A DNA stretch of 64,000 nucleotides from JAMQKA01 sp034521835 (GTDB lineage Bacteria > Bacteroidota > Rhodothermia > Balneolales > Balneolaceae), in assembly GCA_034521835.1 (NCBI GenBank), contig JAXHMA010000003.1, forward strand, positions 310,001 to 374,000, read 5' to 3'. The notes beneath the pieces are model-generated. The model had not been told where the DNA came from, ran no database searches, and saw only the letters and a program-made list of their open reading frames with translations. Both the position numbers and the translations under genes were made by a program. Numbering within the stretch: the stretch's first letter is position 1; each line of letters begins with the position of its first letter. Positions 50,768 through 61,541 of this stretch are shown here, piece after piece.

Positions 50768-51607
50768 ATGAATAAAGTCGATTCGCACCAGCATTTTTGG
50801 GAATATAATCCGCGAAAACACAGCTGGATCAACGATGAGATGGAAGATTTGAGGCAAGATTTTCTTCCACCAGATCTTAAAAGGAACCTGGATGAGGTAG
50901 ACATGGATGGCTGCGTGGCGGTGCAGGCGGATCAGTCGCTGCAGGAGACGATTTTTCTGCTGGGACTGGCGGAGAAATATGAGTATGTAAAAGGGGTTGT
51001 GGGCTGGCTGGATATCCAGGCTGATGATTTTGAGCAGCAACTGGAACATTTTGCAAGTCATGAGGCTCTTAAGGGATTACGCCATATTGTGCAGGATGAG
51101 CCGGATGAACGCTATCTATTGCGTCCTGATTTCCTGCGGGGAATAGAGCAGTTGCCCGATCATGGCCTCACCTACGACATTTTGATCTACGCCCGTCATT
51201 TGCCGGTAGCCATCAAGTTTGCGTCCAAATTCCCAGATCACCGATTTGTACTGGATCACATTGCCAAGCCTGATATTGCAGATCAAAAAATAGACGCGTG
51301 GGAGCAGGACATTCGTGAGCTTGCCAGACATCCCAACATCTACTGCAAGGTTTCGGGCATGGTCACCGAAGCTGATTGGAAAAGCTGGACGCCCGATGAT
51401 TTCAAACCATACCTGGATGTTGTATTTGATGCTTTTGGCACCAAGCGGCTGATGTTTGGATCGGACTGGCCGGTATGTACACTGGCCGCAAAATACCGTG
51501 AAGTTTATAAATTGGTATCTGATTATACCGAAACATGTACTGAAAAAGAAAAGGCCGATTTTTTTGGAGAAAATGCTATTCGCTTTTACGGGCTTAATAA
51601 TATTTAA
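50768..51607 (+). CDS. L-fuconolactonase-like amidohydrolase
   Basis: 279 residues from the ATG at 50768. The metal-dependent amidohydrolase-2 fold starts with VDSHQHFWEYNP (H-x-H), and has GLRHIVQDEP, VLDHIAKPD, YCKVSGM and the final Asp in MFGSDWPVCT. This family hydrolyses sugar lactones such as L-fucono- or L-rhamnono-1,5-lactone. Here it links the L-fucose dehydrogenase to fuconate dehydratase. It lies 25 bp after the esterase and 31 bp before the GH92 gene, in one run. Gene intact. Confidence 0.82.
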   Translation: MNKVDSHQHFWEYNPRKHSWINDEMEDLRQDFLPPDLKRNLDEVDMDGCVAVQADQSLQETIFLLGLAEKYEYVKGVVGWLDIQADDFEQQLEHFASHEALKGLRHIVQDEPDERYLLRPDFLRGIEQLPDHGLTYDILIYARHLPVAIKFASKFPDHRFVLDHIAKPDIADQKIDAWEQDIRELARHPNIYCKVSGMVTEADWKSWTPDDFKPYLDVVFDAFGTKRLMFGSDWPVCTLAAKYREVYKLVSDYTETCTEKEKADFFGENAIRFYGLNNI

Positions 51608-51637
51608 CAGAAATCTGGATGGAAATAAGTATTTAGT

Positions 51638-54005
51638 ATGAAGAAATACATCATCAGCATTCTAATTTTTGCAGGTTGTTGGGGCCTGCTCAGTTTTATC
51701 GGCAGTGCACAGCATCAGCAAGATCCGGTCGATTATGTCGATCCGCTCATTGATACCCATCAGTCGCGGTGGCTCTATTTCTCTTCGGCAAGTCGCCCGT
51801 TTGGAATGGTAAACTTAAGTCCCGATACGCAGACAGAAGGTACATGGGATTCCGGCTACAGATATGGAGATAGGTATATACGCTCGTTTAGCCACATCCA
51901 CGCCTGGCAGCTTTCCGGTATCCCGGTAATGCCGATAACAGGGGCGATGACCGGTCACAAAGGCTACGACACGTACCAGTCCACTTTTTCGCACCGTACC
52001 GAAATAGTCAAGCCTGGGTATCACAAGGTGCATTTGGATGACTACGGAATTAAGGTGGAGCTCACCTCAACGAAGCGGGTCGGCTTTCACCGCTATAATT
52101 ATCCCTCATCAGAAGAAAGCTATATCCTTTTTGACATCGGGGCCTACCTGGGGCACGGACCGATGCAGGATGCGATGATTCATCGTGTTTCGGATCAGGA
52201 AGTGGCAGGATATGCCGTGATGGCTCCAACTTTTCGCCGTAAAAAACCATCCACCGTCTATTTTGTAGCACAGCTTGATCAGCCTATGGACGATTTTGGT
52301 GGTTGGCAGAAGCAGGGGGAAGAAAAAAAGATAATGCCTGATGGGGCTGATAGTATTGAAGGAGCCGGCAGCGGAGGATTTGTCAAATTCCGGTTTGACA
52401 AGCCTCAAATGGTCAAGATGAAGGTTGCGATCTCATACGTCAGTGAGCAGCAGGCCCGTTTGAACCTGGAAACCGAGTTGCCTCACTGGAACTTTGACCG
52501 GGTGGTGGATGAGTCAAGATCCGAATGGAACCGCTGGCTATCCAAGATTGAAGTGGAGGGCGGCACCAGAAATCAGCGCATAAAATTTTACACTGACCTC
52601 TGGCACTCCCTGCTGGGACGAAGAACCTACAGCGACGTTAACGGAAAATATACCGACAATACAGGCCCGGCGCCGGTTGTGCGGCAACTTCCCTTGGGTG
52701 AAAACGGGGATCCATTACGAAATATGTACAATTCCGATAGTTTTTGGGGAGCGGAATGGACCATCAGCCTGCTTTGGTCATTGGCCTACCCTGACGTGAT
52801 GAATGATTTTGTGGCTAGCTTCGTGGAGTATTACAAAAACGGAGGACTCATACCTCGAGGTCCCAGCGGTGGAAACTATACTTACGTGATGGTGGGAGAC
52901 CAGGGCTACCCCGTTCATCACGGCAGCCTATAACAAAGGCATTCGTAATTTCGATGTTGATGCTGCATGGGAGGGCGCGTTGAAAAATGCGTTTCCGGGT
53001 GGTATCCGAAGTCATGCCGGGTACGAGGCCGATCCCAATGCTACCGGTGGGGGCATGCAGTATTATGTAGATCAGGGATGGATCCCTGTACACCCTGAGG
53101 GAGATGGGTATCACCGTGAAGGCGCGGCACAAACACTGTTCTATGCCTACCAGGATTGGACCCTGGCGCAGTTTGCCAAAGCGTTGGGTAAAACAGCTCA
53201 GCATGACACTTTTTTGGAGCGATCGGGCAACTGGAAAAACCTCTGGGATTCAGAAACGGGATGGATTCATCCTCGAAATTCGGACGGCTCATGGCTATCG
53301 GGATTCCAGCCCGTGTTGCCCGATTCCTTCAATGCTCCAGGCTTTGTAGAGGGTAATTCAGCAACATACACGCACTACGTTCCCCACGACATGCAAGGCC
53401 TTATAGATGCCTTTGGAGGACGGGAAAGATATGTCAATCGACTAAATGAGCAATTTGAGAAAGCGAAAGCGAATCGTTTTATCGCTATTGATAAACGGCA
53501 TGCCGAAAGCTGGGTAGATTATTCGAATCAGCCGAGCTGCCAGATGGCCCATCTGTTTAACCTGGCAGGTGCACCATGGCTGAGCCAGTATTGGGTGCGG
53601 CAGGTAAAAGAACTAACCTATGGTGATACCACCCCCTTTGGTGGATATAACGGAGATGAGGACCAGGGCCTGATGGGAAGCTCTGGGCGTTCTTATAGCC
53701 ATTGGCCTGTTCGATGTTCAGGGGGAGCGGCTGTCGATCCGAAATGGGAGATTACCACCCCGGTTTTTGAGGAAGTAAATATCCATCTCGACTCAAAATA
53801 CTATCCGGGAGAAACCTTCACTATCAAGGTAAACGGCAATCCAACGGAGAATGTATATATTCAATCGGCCAAGCTGAACGGCCAGCCGCTGAATCGATAC
53901 TGGATCAGCCATGAAGATATTGTAAAGGGGGGTACGCTTTTCTTGGAGGTCGGCCCCAAACCAAATAAGGATTGGGGCGTGGGATCTGATTCCCACTCTG
54001 AGTAA
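51638..54005 (+). CDS. Glycoside hydrolase family 92 exo-alpha-mannosidase-like (frameshifted)
   Basis: About 788 residues after removal of one G from GGG at 52903-52905 (…MVGDQATPFITAAYNKGIR…). Signal peptide (ISILIFAGCWGLLSFIGSA) then VDYVDPLIDTHQSRW, YFSSASRPFGMVNLSPDT and GYRYGDRYIRSFSHIH, the characteristic GH92 start. The second half, with the helical barrel (NAPGFVEGNSATYTHYVPHD), carries the acidic residues. The end ILVQSAKLNGQPLNRYWISH-like text is IYIQSAKLNGQPLNRYW here. Calcium-dependent exo-mannosidases of this family trim N-glycans and mannans; the specific linkage cannot be told. Confidence 0.85.
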
Positions 54006-54143
54006 TGGGTTTTTTTCGTAAAACCTGTAATCGCCTTTTATTTTGTATAAATGAGACTCTCTAGAAGAGGAATTCTCCAACAATTATAAAACTGACTGTC
54101 CACAATGCAGCGGTAATATTAAGTTTAAAACAGTATAAAATAC

Positions 54144-55457
54144 ATGAGTATCACAATCACCGATTTCGAAGTGTACGATATCCGTTTCCCCACCAGCCAG
54201 GAACTCCATGGTTCGGATGCGATGAACCCGGATCCTGATTATTCGGCAGCTTACGTCATTTTTTACACCGATAGCGATAGACTTGAAGGTCATGGGTTAA
54301 CCTTTACGATAGGACGAGGGAATGATCTTTGTGTAGCTGCTATTGAACAGATTGCCTCAAAAGTAGTGGGTACTGAACTTAGTGCAATCACCGATAATTT
54401 TGGAGGCTTCTGGAAATCGCTTACCGGAGACAGCCAGTTGCGGTGGCTCGGCCCGGATAAAGGCGTGATACATCTGGCCACCGGCGCGGTTGTGAATGCG
54501 CTTTGGGATCTCTACGCAAAACATAAAGAAAAACCACTGTGGCGGCTTCTGGCGGATATGAGTCCGGAGCAGATGGTACGCTGTATCGACTTCACCTACC
54601 TCACGGATGCCATCACTCCGGATGAAGCGGTGGAATTGCTGAAACAACAAGCTCCCGCAAAACAGGATCGCATCGACGATCTCCTGGAAAACGGGTATCC
54701 GGCCTATACAACTTCTGCAGGTTGGTTGGGATATTCTGATGAAAAGATCAGGACGCTCTGCCAGGAGGCGGTCAAACAGGGGTGGACCCACATAAAAATG
54801 AAGGTGGGTTCTGATATTGATGATGACATGCGCCGTGCTGAAATCATTCGTGAGGAAATTGGGTACGAACGCACGTTGATGATGGACGCAAACCAGAAAT
54901 GGGAAGTGAGGGAGGCGATTGGCAACATGAAAAAACTGGCCAGGTTTAAGCCGTGGTGGATTGAAGAGCCGACCAGCCCCGATGATATTTTGGGTCACGC
55001 GGCAATCGGGGAAGCCATTGCGCCAATCAAGGTTGCCACCGGTGAACACTGCCATAACCGTGTGATGTTCAAGCAGTTTTTGGAGGCCGGAGCACTGGAT
55101 ATTTGCCAGATCGATAGCGCCCGGGTAGGCGGGGTGAATGAAAACCTGGCCATCATGCTGATGGCAGCTAAAAACGATATCCCCGTTTGTCCACACGCCG
55201 GTGGGGTGGGGCTGTGTGAATACGTGCAACACCTGTCTATGATCGATTACGTGGCTATTAGTGGCAGCAAGGAGGGGCGTGTCACGGAATATGTGGATCA
55301 CCTGCACGAGCACTTCCTGGACCCGGTGGTTATTCAAAATGGTCATTATATGGCACCGGAAAAACCGGGATTCAGCATAGAGATGAAGCCGGAATCGTTA
55401 AAAGAATATTCCTATCCCGATGGCCGGATCTGGCAGGAATTAAGAAATGACATATAG
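54144..55457 (+). CDS. fucD: L-fuconate dehydratase
   Basis: 437 residues, intact, of the enolase superfamily. FPTSQELHGSDAMNPDPDYS near the start and the GRGND and LTGDSQLRWLGPDKG segments match characterised L-fuconate dehydratases. The general-base lysines are K218 and K220 (HIKMKVG); metal ligands D248, E274 and E301 (MDANQKW, WIEEPTSPDD, ATGEHCHNR); the catalytic His is H351 (CPHAGGVGL). It dehydrates L-fuconate to 2-keto-3-deoxy-L-fuconate. It is the most diagnostic gene for L-fucose as the sugar used in this cluster. Confidence 0.93.
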   Translation: MSITITDFEVYDIRFPTSQELHGSDAMNPDPDYSAAYVIFYTDSDRLEGHGLTFTIGRGNDLCVAAIEQIASKVVGTELSAITDNFGGFWKSLTGDSQLRWLGPDKGVIHLATGAVVNALWDLYAKHKEKPLWRLLADMSPEQMVRCIDFTYLTDAITPDEAVELLKQQAPAKQDRIDDLLENGYPAYTTSAGWLGYSDEKIRTLCQEAVKQGWTHIKMKVGSDIDDDMRRAEIIREEIGYERTLMMDANQKWEVREAIGNMKKLARFKPWWIEEPTSPDDILGHAAIGEAIAPIKVATGEHCHNRVMFKQFLEAGALDICQIDSARVGGVNENLAIMLMAAKNDIPVCPHAGGVGLCEYVQHLSMIDYVAISGSKEGRVTEYVDHLHEHFLDPVVIQNGHYMAPEKPGFSIEMKPESLKEYSYPDGRIWQELRNDI

Positions 55458-55917
55458 CAGATTTTCACGCAATCTTGAATAAGTGAGCCTAATAGATAGA
55501 ATTTGCATAGTGCTGAGCTGTATAAGGAGGATGAATAATGATCTTACGTAAAAGTGGTAAGATGAAGCCGCTAAAGTTAGCGTATTAATCCAGGGGCGAC
55601 ATACTTCAAAGAATCACATTAGATAATCCAGAGCCGATCAGCAACAGATTACCTTTCCATTGGAGTGCCTTCCGGTGCTCCCACTGATATAGCGCTCGCA
55701 TTTAAAATTTACCGTAAAACACGGCTAGGAAAGTACCACCGGCTGATTTAGGTTGTCAATAACCAAAAACTTGATTTTCTTCTTTAGGGATTTGGCCTAG
55801 AATGCAGAAGCAGGGCGTTCTTTCGAATTTGGATTGAGATACTGGCATGTACGTCGAACCAAGGACTGGATACAAATGTATACAAGTAATCACATCACTT
55901 AAAAGGGATCAGTTTAA
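55458..55917. other. Intergenic region upstream of fucP
   Basis: 460 bp without a recognised gene. A 16-codon open frame (55538-55588, MILRKSGKMKPLKLAY) follows a strong AAGGAGG (55524-55530), 7 nt before its ATG. The signal is unusually good for this genome, so it may be a leader peptide or a remnant. Between about 55640 and 55750 another translatable piece (GVPSGAPTDIALAFKIYRK) ends in a stop; I could not assign it. Confidence 0.35.
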
Positions 55918-57201
55918 ATGGCAGACTCAAATCAAACGAGTTCAGGCTCTGGTTTAAGAGCCCCCTTAATACCATTTATCTTAATTACCAGCCTGTTTTT
56001 TATGTGGGGGCTGGCCAACAACCTCACCGACACCCTGCTTGCCGCCTTTAAACGGATCATGAGCCTCACCGATTTTCAAACCTCGTGGATCCAAGTGGCG
56101 TTCTACGGCTCCTATTTCTGCCTGGCGTTGCCCGCGGCGGTTTTTATCAAAAAATTCACCTACAAATCCGGTGTGTTGCTGGGGTTGGGCATGTATGTGG
56201 CCGGGGCATTACTTTTTTACCCTTCCAGTATTCTAATGGATTACGGCTTCTTTTTGGGGTCGCTTTTTATCCTGGCCGGTGGGCTCTCTATTCTTGAAAC
56301 GGCCGCTAATCCCTACATCATCGCGATGGGTGATCCCAAAACAGGAACCCGCCGGCTAAACCTGGCCCAGTCGTTTAATCCCATTGGCTCCATTTCAGGC
56401 GTAGTCGTTAGCAAGTTTTATATTCTTTCAAGTTTGGATCGGGCCAGCGCAGAAGAAAGGGCGGCCATGTCAGCAGAGCAGCTTCAGTCAATTCAGCAGG
56501 CCGAACTCAATGCGGTGATGGGACCCTACGTGGCTATCGGGCTGCTGCTTCTGTTGCTCTGGGTTGTGATCGCCTCGCGAAAAATGCCCGGGGCTTCAAT
56601 CGAAAGTAGGAAGATTAATCTTTGGCCGACCATCAAAAGGCTGGTCAGCCGGAAGAATTACGCCTTTGGGGTGGTCGCCCAGTTTTTCTATGTCGGCGCC
56701 CAGATCTGTGTATGGTCCTTCACAATACGTTATGTTATGGATGAATTGGGTATTGTAGAGGCAGCGGCATCCAATTATTATATAGCGGCTCTTATTGTTT
56801 TTACTTTGTTTAGGTTTATCAATACCTACCTGATGAAGTTTTTCAAACCCGGCAACCTGCTGATGCTTTCAGCCATGCTGGGCGTGCTGGCAACGTTTCT
56901 CGTTATTGTGGGAAGCGGCATGGTTGGTGTCATCGCCCTGATCTCCATTTCAGGTTTCATGTCGCTGATGTTCCCCACCATCTTTGGACTGGCCTCCGAG
57001 GGATTGGGGACAGATACCAAAATCGGCAGCTCTGGTCTGATTATGGCGATCGGCGGCGGCGCGGTACTGCCTGCTGTTATGGGACTTGTTTCTGATGCCA
57101 CCGGAAGTATCCATATCGCCTACTGGATTCCGCTGGTATGCTTCCTGTTTGTCGCTCTTTATGGATTGATGAGTAGAACGTTTGATCTGATAGAAGCGTA
57201 A
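55918..57201 (+). CDS. fucP: L-fucose:proton symporter FucP (MFS)
   Basis: 427 residues, twelve hydrophobic helices. MWGLANNLTDTLLAAFKRIM in the first helix has the proton-linked Asp (D38, equal to D46 of E. coli FucP). SILETAANPYIIAMGDP holds the Glu (E127, equal to E135). LNLAQSFNPIGS is also conserved. It imports L-fucose across the inner membrane. It follows a 460-bp gap after fucD and precedes the mutarotase by 48 bp, probably as one unit. Confidence 0.9.
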   Translation: MADSNQTSSGSGLRAPLIPFILITSLFFMWGLANNLTDTLLAAFKRIMSLTDFQTSWIQVAFYGSYFCLALPAAVFIKKFTYKSGVLLGLGMYVAGALLFYPSSILMDYGFFLGSLFILAGGLSILETAANPYIIAMGDPKTGTRRLNLAQSFNPIGSISGVVVSKFYILSSLDRASAEERAAMSAEQLQSIQQAELNAVMGPYVAIGLLLLLLWVVIASRKMPGASIESRKINLWPTIKRLVSRKNYAFGVVAQFFYVGAQICVWSFTIRYVMDELGIVEAAASNYYIAALIVFTLFRFINTYLMKFFKPGNLLMLSAMLGVLATFLVIVGSGMVGVIALISISGFMSLMFPTIFGLASEGLGTDTKIGSSGLIMAIGGGAVLPAVMGLVSDATGSIHIAYWIPLVCFLFVALYGLMSRTFDLIEA

Positions 57202-57249
57202 AGCGTATTTCTTCGAGAAAAAAATTTAAAAATTAAAAAGGAGATCGAG

Positions 57250-57669
57250 ATGAGAGGAAAACCCAAGTCGGGGAAATTTAAAAGATACTGCAAAACGCTC
57301 ACGCTGAAAGATGATCCAGATCTTATCCAACAATACAAAGAGGTGCACGCGAAAGAGAATATGTGGCCAGAGATTACCCGGGGAATGAAAGAGGTTGGTA
57401 TCCTGGATATGGAGATTTACATCTTCAGCAACCAACTATTTATGATTATGGATACGGTGCACGACTTTGACCACGAACAAGCAATGAAAAAGCTGGGTAA
57501 AAAACCGCGCCAGGCCGAATGGGAGGCGTATGTTGCTAAATTCCAGCAGACCTCAGAAAAAGCCTCTGCTGCCGACAAATGGCAGCTTATGGAGTGTGTG
57601 TTTAAGCTGGATCAAAAAGAGAAGTATCCCCCGGAAGAAGGTCAGCTAGAAGAGTGCCCAACAGACTAA
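57250..57669 (+). CDS. L-rhamnose/L-fucose mutarotase family protein, probable L-fucose mutarotase
   Basis: 139 residues, longer than the RhaM copy at 37654. KRYCKTLTLKDDPDLIQQYK, ENMWPEITRGMKEVGILDME and IYIFSNQLFMIMDTVHDFD match the family; the C-terminal WQLMECVFKLDQ is found in the fucose-type members. It has a good ribosome site (AAAAGGAGATCGAG) and follows fucP. It would convert the alpha to the beta anomer of L-fucose taken up by FucP. It converges on the NHL gene with 55 bp between the stops. Confidence 0.82.
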   Translation: MRGKPKSGKFKRYCKTLTLKDDPDLIQQYKEVHAKENMWPEITRGMKEVGILDMEIYIFSNQLFMIMDTVHDFDHEQAMKKLGKKPRQAEWEAYVAKFQQTSEKASAADKWQLMECVFKLDQKEKYPPEEGQLEECPTD

Positions 57670-57724
57670 AAAATCATGCCGTCAATTTTCAACGATTCAA
57701 TAATACAATCATTCAATCATCTCT

Positions 57725-59059
57725 TTACTCGATTTTTATCTTCCGGATGGCGTGATTAAAGTGATCCGCTACATATAGCACCGTACCATCGTCGTTGATC
57801 GCAAGCCCGATCGGTCGATTGAAGCGGGCCTGGGTTTCATCCCCATCGGTAAACCCAGCGGTGCCATCGCCGGCTATATTGGTCACTTCGCGTTGCGGAG
57901 ATATCCGTCGGATGCGGTTATTTTTATAATCCGCCACATAAATAATATTGTTGTTGTCATCTACCACCACATCATAGGGCGCATTGAACCGTGCATCGGT
58001 TCCCTCCGCATTGAAAGAGTCCGTCTCGCGGCTGCCGGTAAGTGTACTTACCACATGCTCAGAACTGATCAGCCGGATGCTGTTATTTCCATAATCTGCA
58101 ATAAAAATCCGATTGTTAGTCCCAAGATCCAGCCCAAAAGGGAAGGAGAATTCAGCCAGCTCGCCATAGCCATTTTCAAAGCCGTGCGCGCCTGATCCCG
58201 CGAAGGTGCCTACATCGCCGTTGGGGGCCACCCAGCGTACGCGGTTATTACCTGAATCACTCACAAAAAGCGTATCATCGTCGGCTTGTGCAATACCCGC
58301 CGGGTAGCTGAATTGCGCTGAATAGGGCGGACCATTCTGATATCCCACCACCGTACCAGAAAAGGTAGTTACCCTGCCCGAGGGCGTGATTTGCCGAATC
58401 CGATGGTTGCCAAAATCTGAAACAAGAAACGAGCCGTCATCGGTTACCTCAACATCGATGGGCCGGAAAAAGCGAGCGTCAGCCCCGACACCATCGCGCG
58501 ATCCCGGCTCTCCATTGCCTGCCAGGGTGCTCACGGTACCGTCAGGCGTCACAATACGGATGCTGTGATTCCAATAATCAACCACCACCAGATCGCCATT
58601 TTCCATCAGATCTAATCCCACGGGAAAATTAAACTGCGCGTTAACGCCCTTTCCATCACGTAAACCCAGAAGACCTGATCCCGCCAGGGTCGTGACTTTA
58701 ATCGTGGGGATATAGTTGAATATGGGACCCTGCGTCGTTTGTCCGTTGACCGTAACTATTACGGGACCCGATTTTGCTGCTTCGGGGACGACAGCCGTAA
58801 TAGTTTGGGTGGTGGAGGAGAGAATTTCTGCCTCTTTGCCATTTATGGTGAGATCAATATCAGATATTTGGTTACCGAACCCCGCTCCGGATACTGTAAT
58901 TTCCGTACCAAATTTCCCTTCAATGGGATTTACCGTTTGAACTCTTAAGCTATGGTCTGCATCCGTAACTGTACCTGTTCCACTGTCCCTGCAGGCCGTA
59001 AGGATAACTGTGGCCCCGATTAAAACTCCTAAAACTGCTGATAATCTTGCCTGCCGCAT
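57725..59059 (-). CDS. IPT/TIG and NHL-repeat lipoprotein
   Basis: 444 residues. Lipoprotein signal with VILTACRDS. An IPT/TIG domain (about 45-120: VNPIEGKFGTEITVSGAGF) is followed by six NHL beta-propeller blades with the repeat pattern of PVGLDLM...VVDYWNHSIRIV, VSDFGNHRIRQI, VSDSGNNRVRWV, IADYGNNSIRLI, VADYKNNRIRRI and VADHFNHAIRKI. The surface-exposed propeller is probably a protein or glycan-binding scaffold. No catalytic residues are visible. It is common in SusCD-type clusters of Bacteroidota. Confidence 0.85.
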   Translation of the reverse strand: MRQARLSAVLGVLIGATVILTACRDSGTGTVTDADHSLRVQTVNPIEGKFGTEITVSGAGFGNQISDIDLTINGKEAEILSSTTQTITAVVPEAAKSGPVIVTVNGQTTQGPIFNYIPTIKVTTLAGSGLLGLRDGKGVNAQFNFPVGLDLMENGDLVVVDYWNHSIRIVTPDGTVSTLAGNGEPGSRDGVGADARFFRPIDVEVTDDGSFLVSDFGNHRIRQITPSGRVTTFSGTVVGYQNGPPYSAQFSYPAGIAQADDDTLFVSDSGNNRVRWVAPNGDVGTFAGSGAHGFENGYGELAEFSFPFGLDLGTNNRIFIADYGNNSIRLISSEHVVSTLTGSRETDSFNAEGTDARFNAPYDVVVDDNNNIIYVADYKNNRIRRISPQREVTNIAGDGTAGFTDGDETQARFNRPIGLAINDDGTVLYVADHFNHAIRKIKIE

Positions 59060-59293
59060 AACGGTGTAAAATAACTGAAAGGAATCGATATTTACATAAG
59101 AGAATTGTTGCCCATATCATTCCCCAGCCCCACAAGGATTCGTCATTCTTAGTTATCTAAGTTAAATATTTTCAGGGTGAAAGCAATTGTTTGCTGTTAA
59201 ATATATCTGCTAATATTTATAATGAATTTCTGGAAGATTTGTATTAGAATTGGGCATGATGTTGGGATAAGTATTAATTAAATAAGATTATTT

Positions 59294-61479
59294 ATGATTC
59301 AGTTTGTATCTGTCAATGGATTAAAATTCTTTTTGGAAAATACCTTTGGTTCCCTGTTGGGGTTGCTCCTCTTATTTATGATAGTCCAAGATTCTATCGC
59401 ACAGGAAAGCATCGATCGATATGAGCTTGTAAATCGCCACAATGTAAAAATCAGCACCATAGATACACTTGCTTCTCTCTCAGTGGGTAACGGCTCGTTT
59501 GCTTACACGGTGGATGCCACCGGCTTGCAAACCTTCCCGCAGGAGTATGAAAATGGGATTCCCCTGGGCACGCAGTCGGAGTGGGGATGGCACAGTTTTC
59601 CCAATACCGGTAATTATACGATGGAAGATGTAGCTGAAATATTCACGACCCGAAAGGGAAAGAAAGTGCCTTATGCCACCCAGCATGACAGCGGACGAAA
59701 AGCGGAAGCCACTCACTGGCTTCGCACCAATCCGCATCGCTTGCATTTGGGACTCGTCGGTTTGCTGCTTCAAAAGGAAAATGGGGAGGAGGCCACACCT
59801 TCTGATATCGATAATATCCAGCAGATATTGAACTTATGGACTGGTAAAATTGAAAGTCGCTTTACGTTTGATGGACAGCCTGTGCACGTTGTGTTGTATG
59901 GGCACCAGGAGCGTGACCAGATTTCGGTTCGCATAGAATCCCCCCTGGTAAGCAGTGAGCAACTTAAACTGAGGATGCGGTTCCCCTATGGCAGCGATTG
60001 CCACGTCTGTCCGGGATACGACTGGAACAGCCCGGGTGAGCACTCTACGGAGATGACATCCTTAGCCCGTAACGCGGCAACCCTGCAACGGACGCTCGAT
60101 ACTACGCAGTATTTCGTTGATTTTAGCTGGGAGGGAGAGGCGTCGGTAATGAATCCCGACAAGCATGAATTTGTCCTGGCGCCAGAAGGAGATTCCAATA
60201 CGCTGACGTTCAGTGTCCTCTTCAGCGACCAGTCGACCAATGAAAGCCCGACATCTTTCAAGGCCACACGCCAAAGCAGCATTGAACACTTGAAAGAGTT
60301 TTGGTCAACCGGCGGTGCTATCGACTTTTCCGGCTCCACAGATCCGCGTGCCAAAGAGCTGGAGCGCCGCGTGGTTTTATCTTCAATATCTTACTAAAAT
60401 TCAATAGTACCGGTTCACTTCCTCCGCAAGAAACCGGCCTGACGATGAACAGCTGGTATGGAAAATTTCACCTGGAGATGCACTGGTGGCATGGTGCTCA
60501 TTTCGCGCTTTGGAACCGAACCGAAATGCTTGAACAGAGCCTTGACTGGTACAGCCGAGCTCTGCCTGGCGCGTATGGAACCGCGGAATGGCAGGGATAT
60601 GAGGGCGCCCGCTGGCAAAAGATGACGGGTCCCAACGGTCGTAAAGGCCCTTCTGATGTCGGAGAGTTTTTAGTATGGCAGCAGCCTCATATCATTTATT
60701 ACGCGGAGGAGCTGTACCGGCAGAATCCAACCGAGGAAATCCTGAAAGATTACCAGGAACGCGTTTTTGCCACGGCTGACTTCATGGCAGATTTTGCCGC
60801 GCTGGATCAAAACGATGGCTATTATCACCTAGATCCACCGCTAATTCCCGCTCAGGAGCTGTTTGATCGTTCAACGACACGCGATCCGCCTTTTGAGGTG
60901 GCGTACTGGCATTACGGCTTGACCGTTGCCCAGCAGTGGAGAGAACGCCTCGGGTTGGACCCAGACCCAAAATGGCAGGAGGTTATCGATAACCTGGCTC
61001 CCCTGGCGGTTAAAGAGGGGCTGTATCTGCCTGACCGTAATTCACCACAAGCCTATGCTGATGATCGCTATCGCCACGATCACCCGATGGTAGTGGGTAC
61101 ATATGGACTTATACCATCTAATGAGGTGGTGGATGCTGAAATTATGAAGCGTACTTATAACGAAATTTATAACGATTGGGATTGGCCGAGTACGTGGGGT
61201 TGGGATTACCCGATGATGGCGATGGCGGCGACGAAACTGGGTATGCCGGAAAAGGCGATCGAGTCGCTGTTTATGGACGTTCAAAAAAATACCTATCTCA
61301 AAAATGGTCACAATTACCAGGATGAACGTCTTCGCCTGTATCTGCCGGGCAATGGTGCGCTACTTTCGGCGGTAGCACTGATGGCTGCCGGGTGGGAAAA
61401 TGGTCCGGATACCGAAACGCCGGGTTTCCCTGATGAGGGCTGGAACGTGAGATGGGAGAATATCCGCAAGATGCAATAA
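59294..61479 (+). CDS. Six-hairpin glycosidase, GH65-like (two frameshifts)
   Basis: About 727 residues if one base near 60382 and one near 60405 are removed; the junction then reads VVLSQYLTKIQCTGSLPPQE. Signal peptide (LLGLLLLFMIVQDSIAQE). A beta-sandwich domain is followed by an (alpha/alpha)6 barrel: TGLTMNSWYGKFHLEMHWWH and WWHGAHFALWNR are strongly conserved active-site lining, and WGWDYPMMAMAATKLG lies near the end. This resembles GH65-type enzymes of uncertain specificity, perhaps an alpha-fucosidase or alpha-glucosidase. No phosphate-binding motif can be asserted. Confidence 0.68.
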
Positions 61480-61541
61480 CAGTGAATTTAATCTCAAAAT
61501 ATTAATGGCTGATATTGGATTCACTTAAATTTTCTGGCAAG

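Noticed and set aside
54357..55346. Open frame of 329 codons on the minus strand inside fucD
   Set aside because: Antisense shadow of a GC-rich, strongly conserved enzyme gene; the peptide has no family features.
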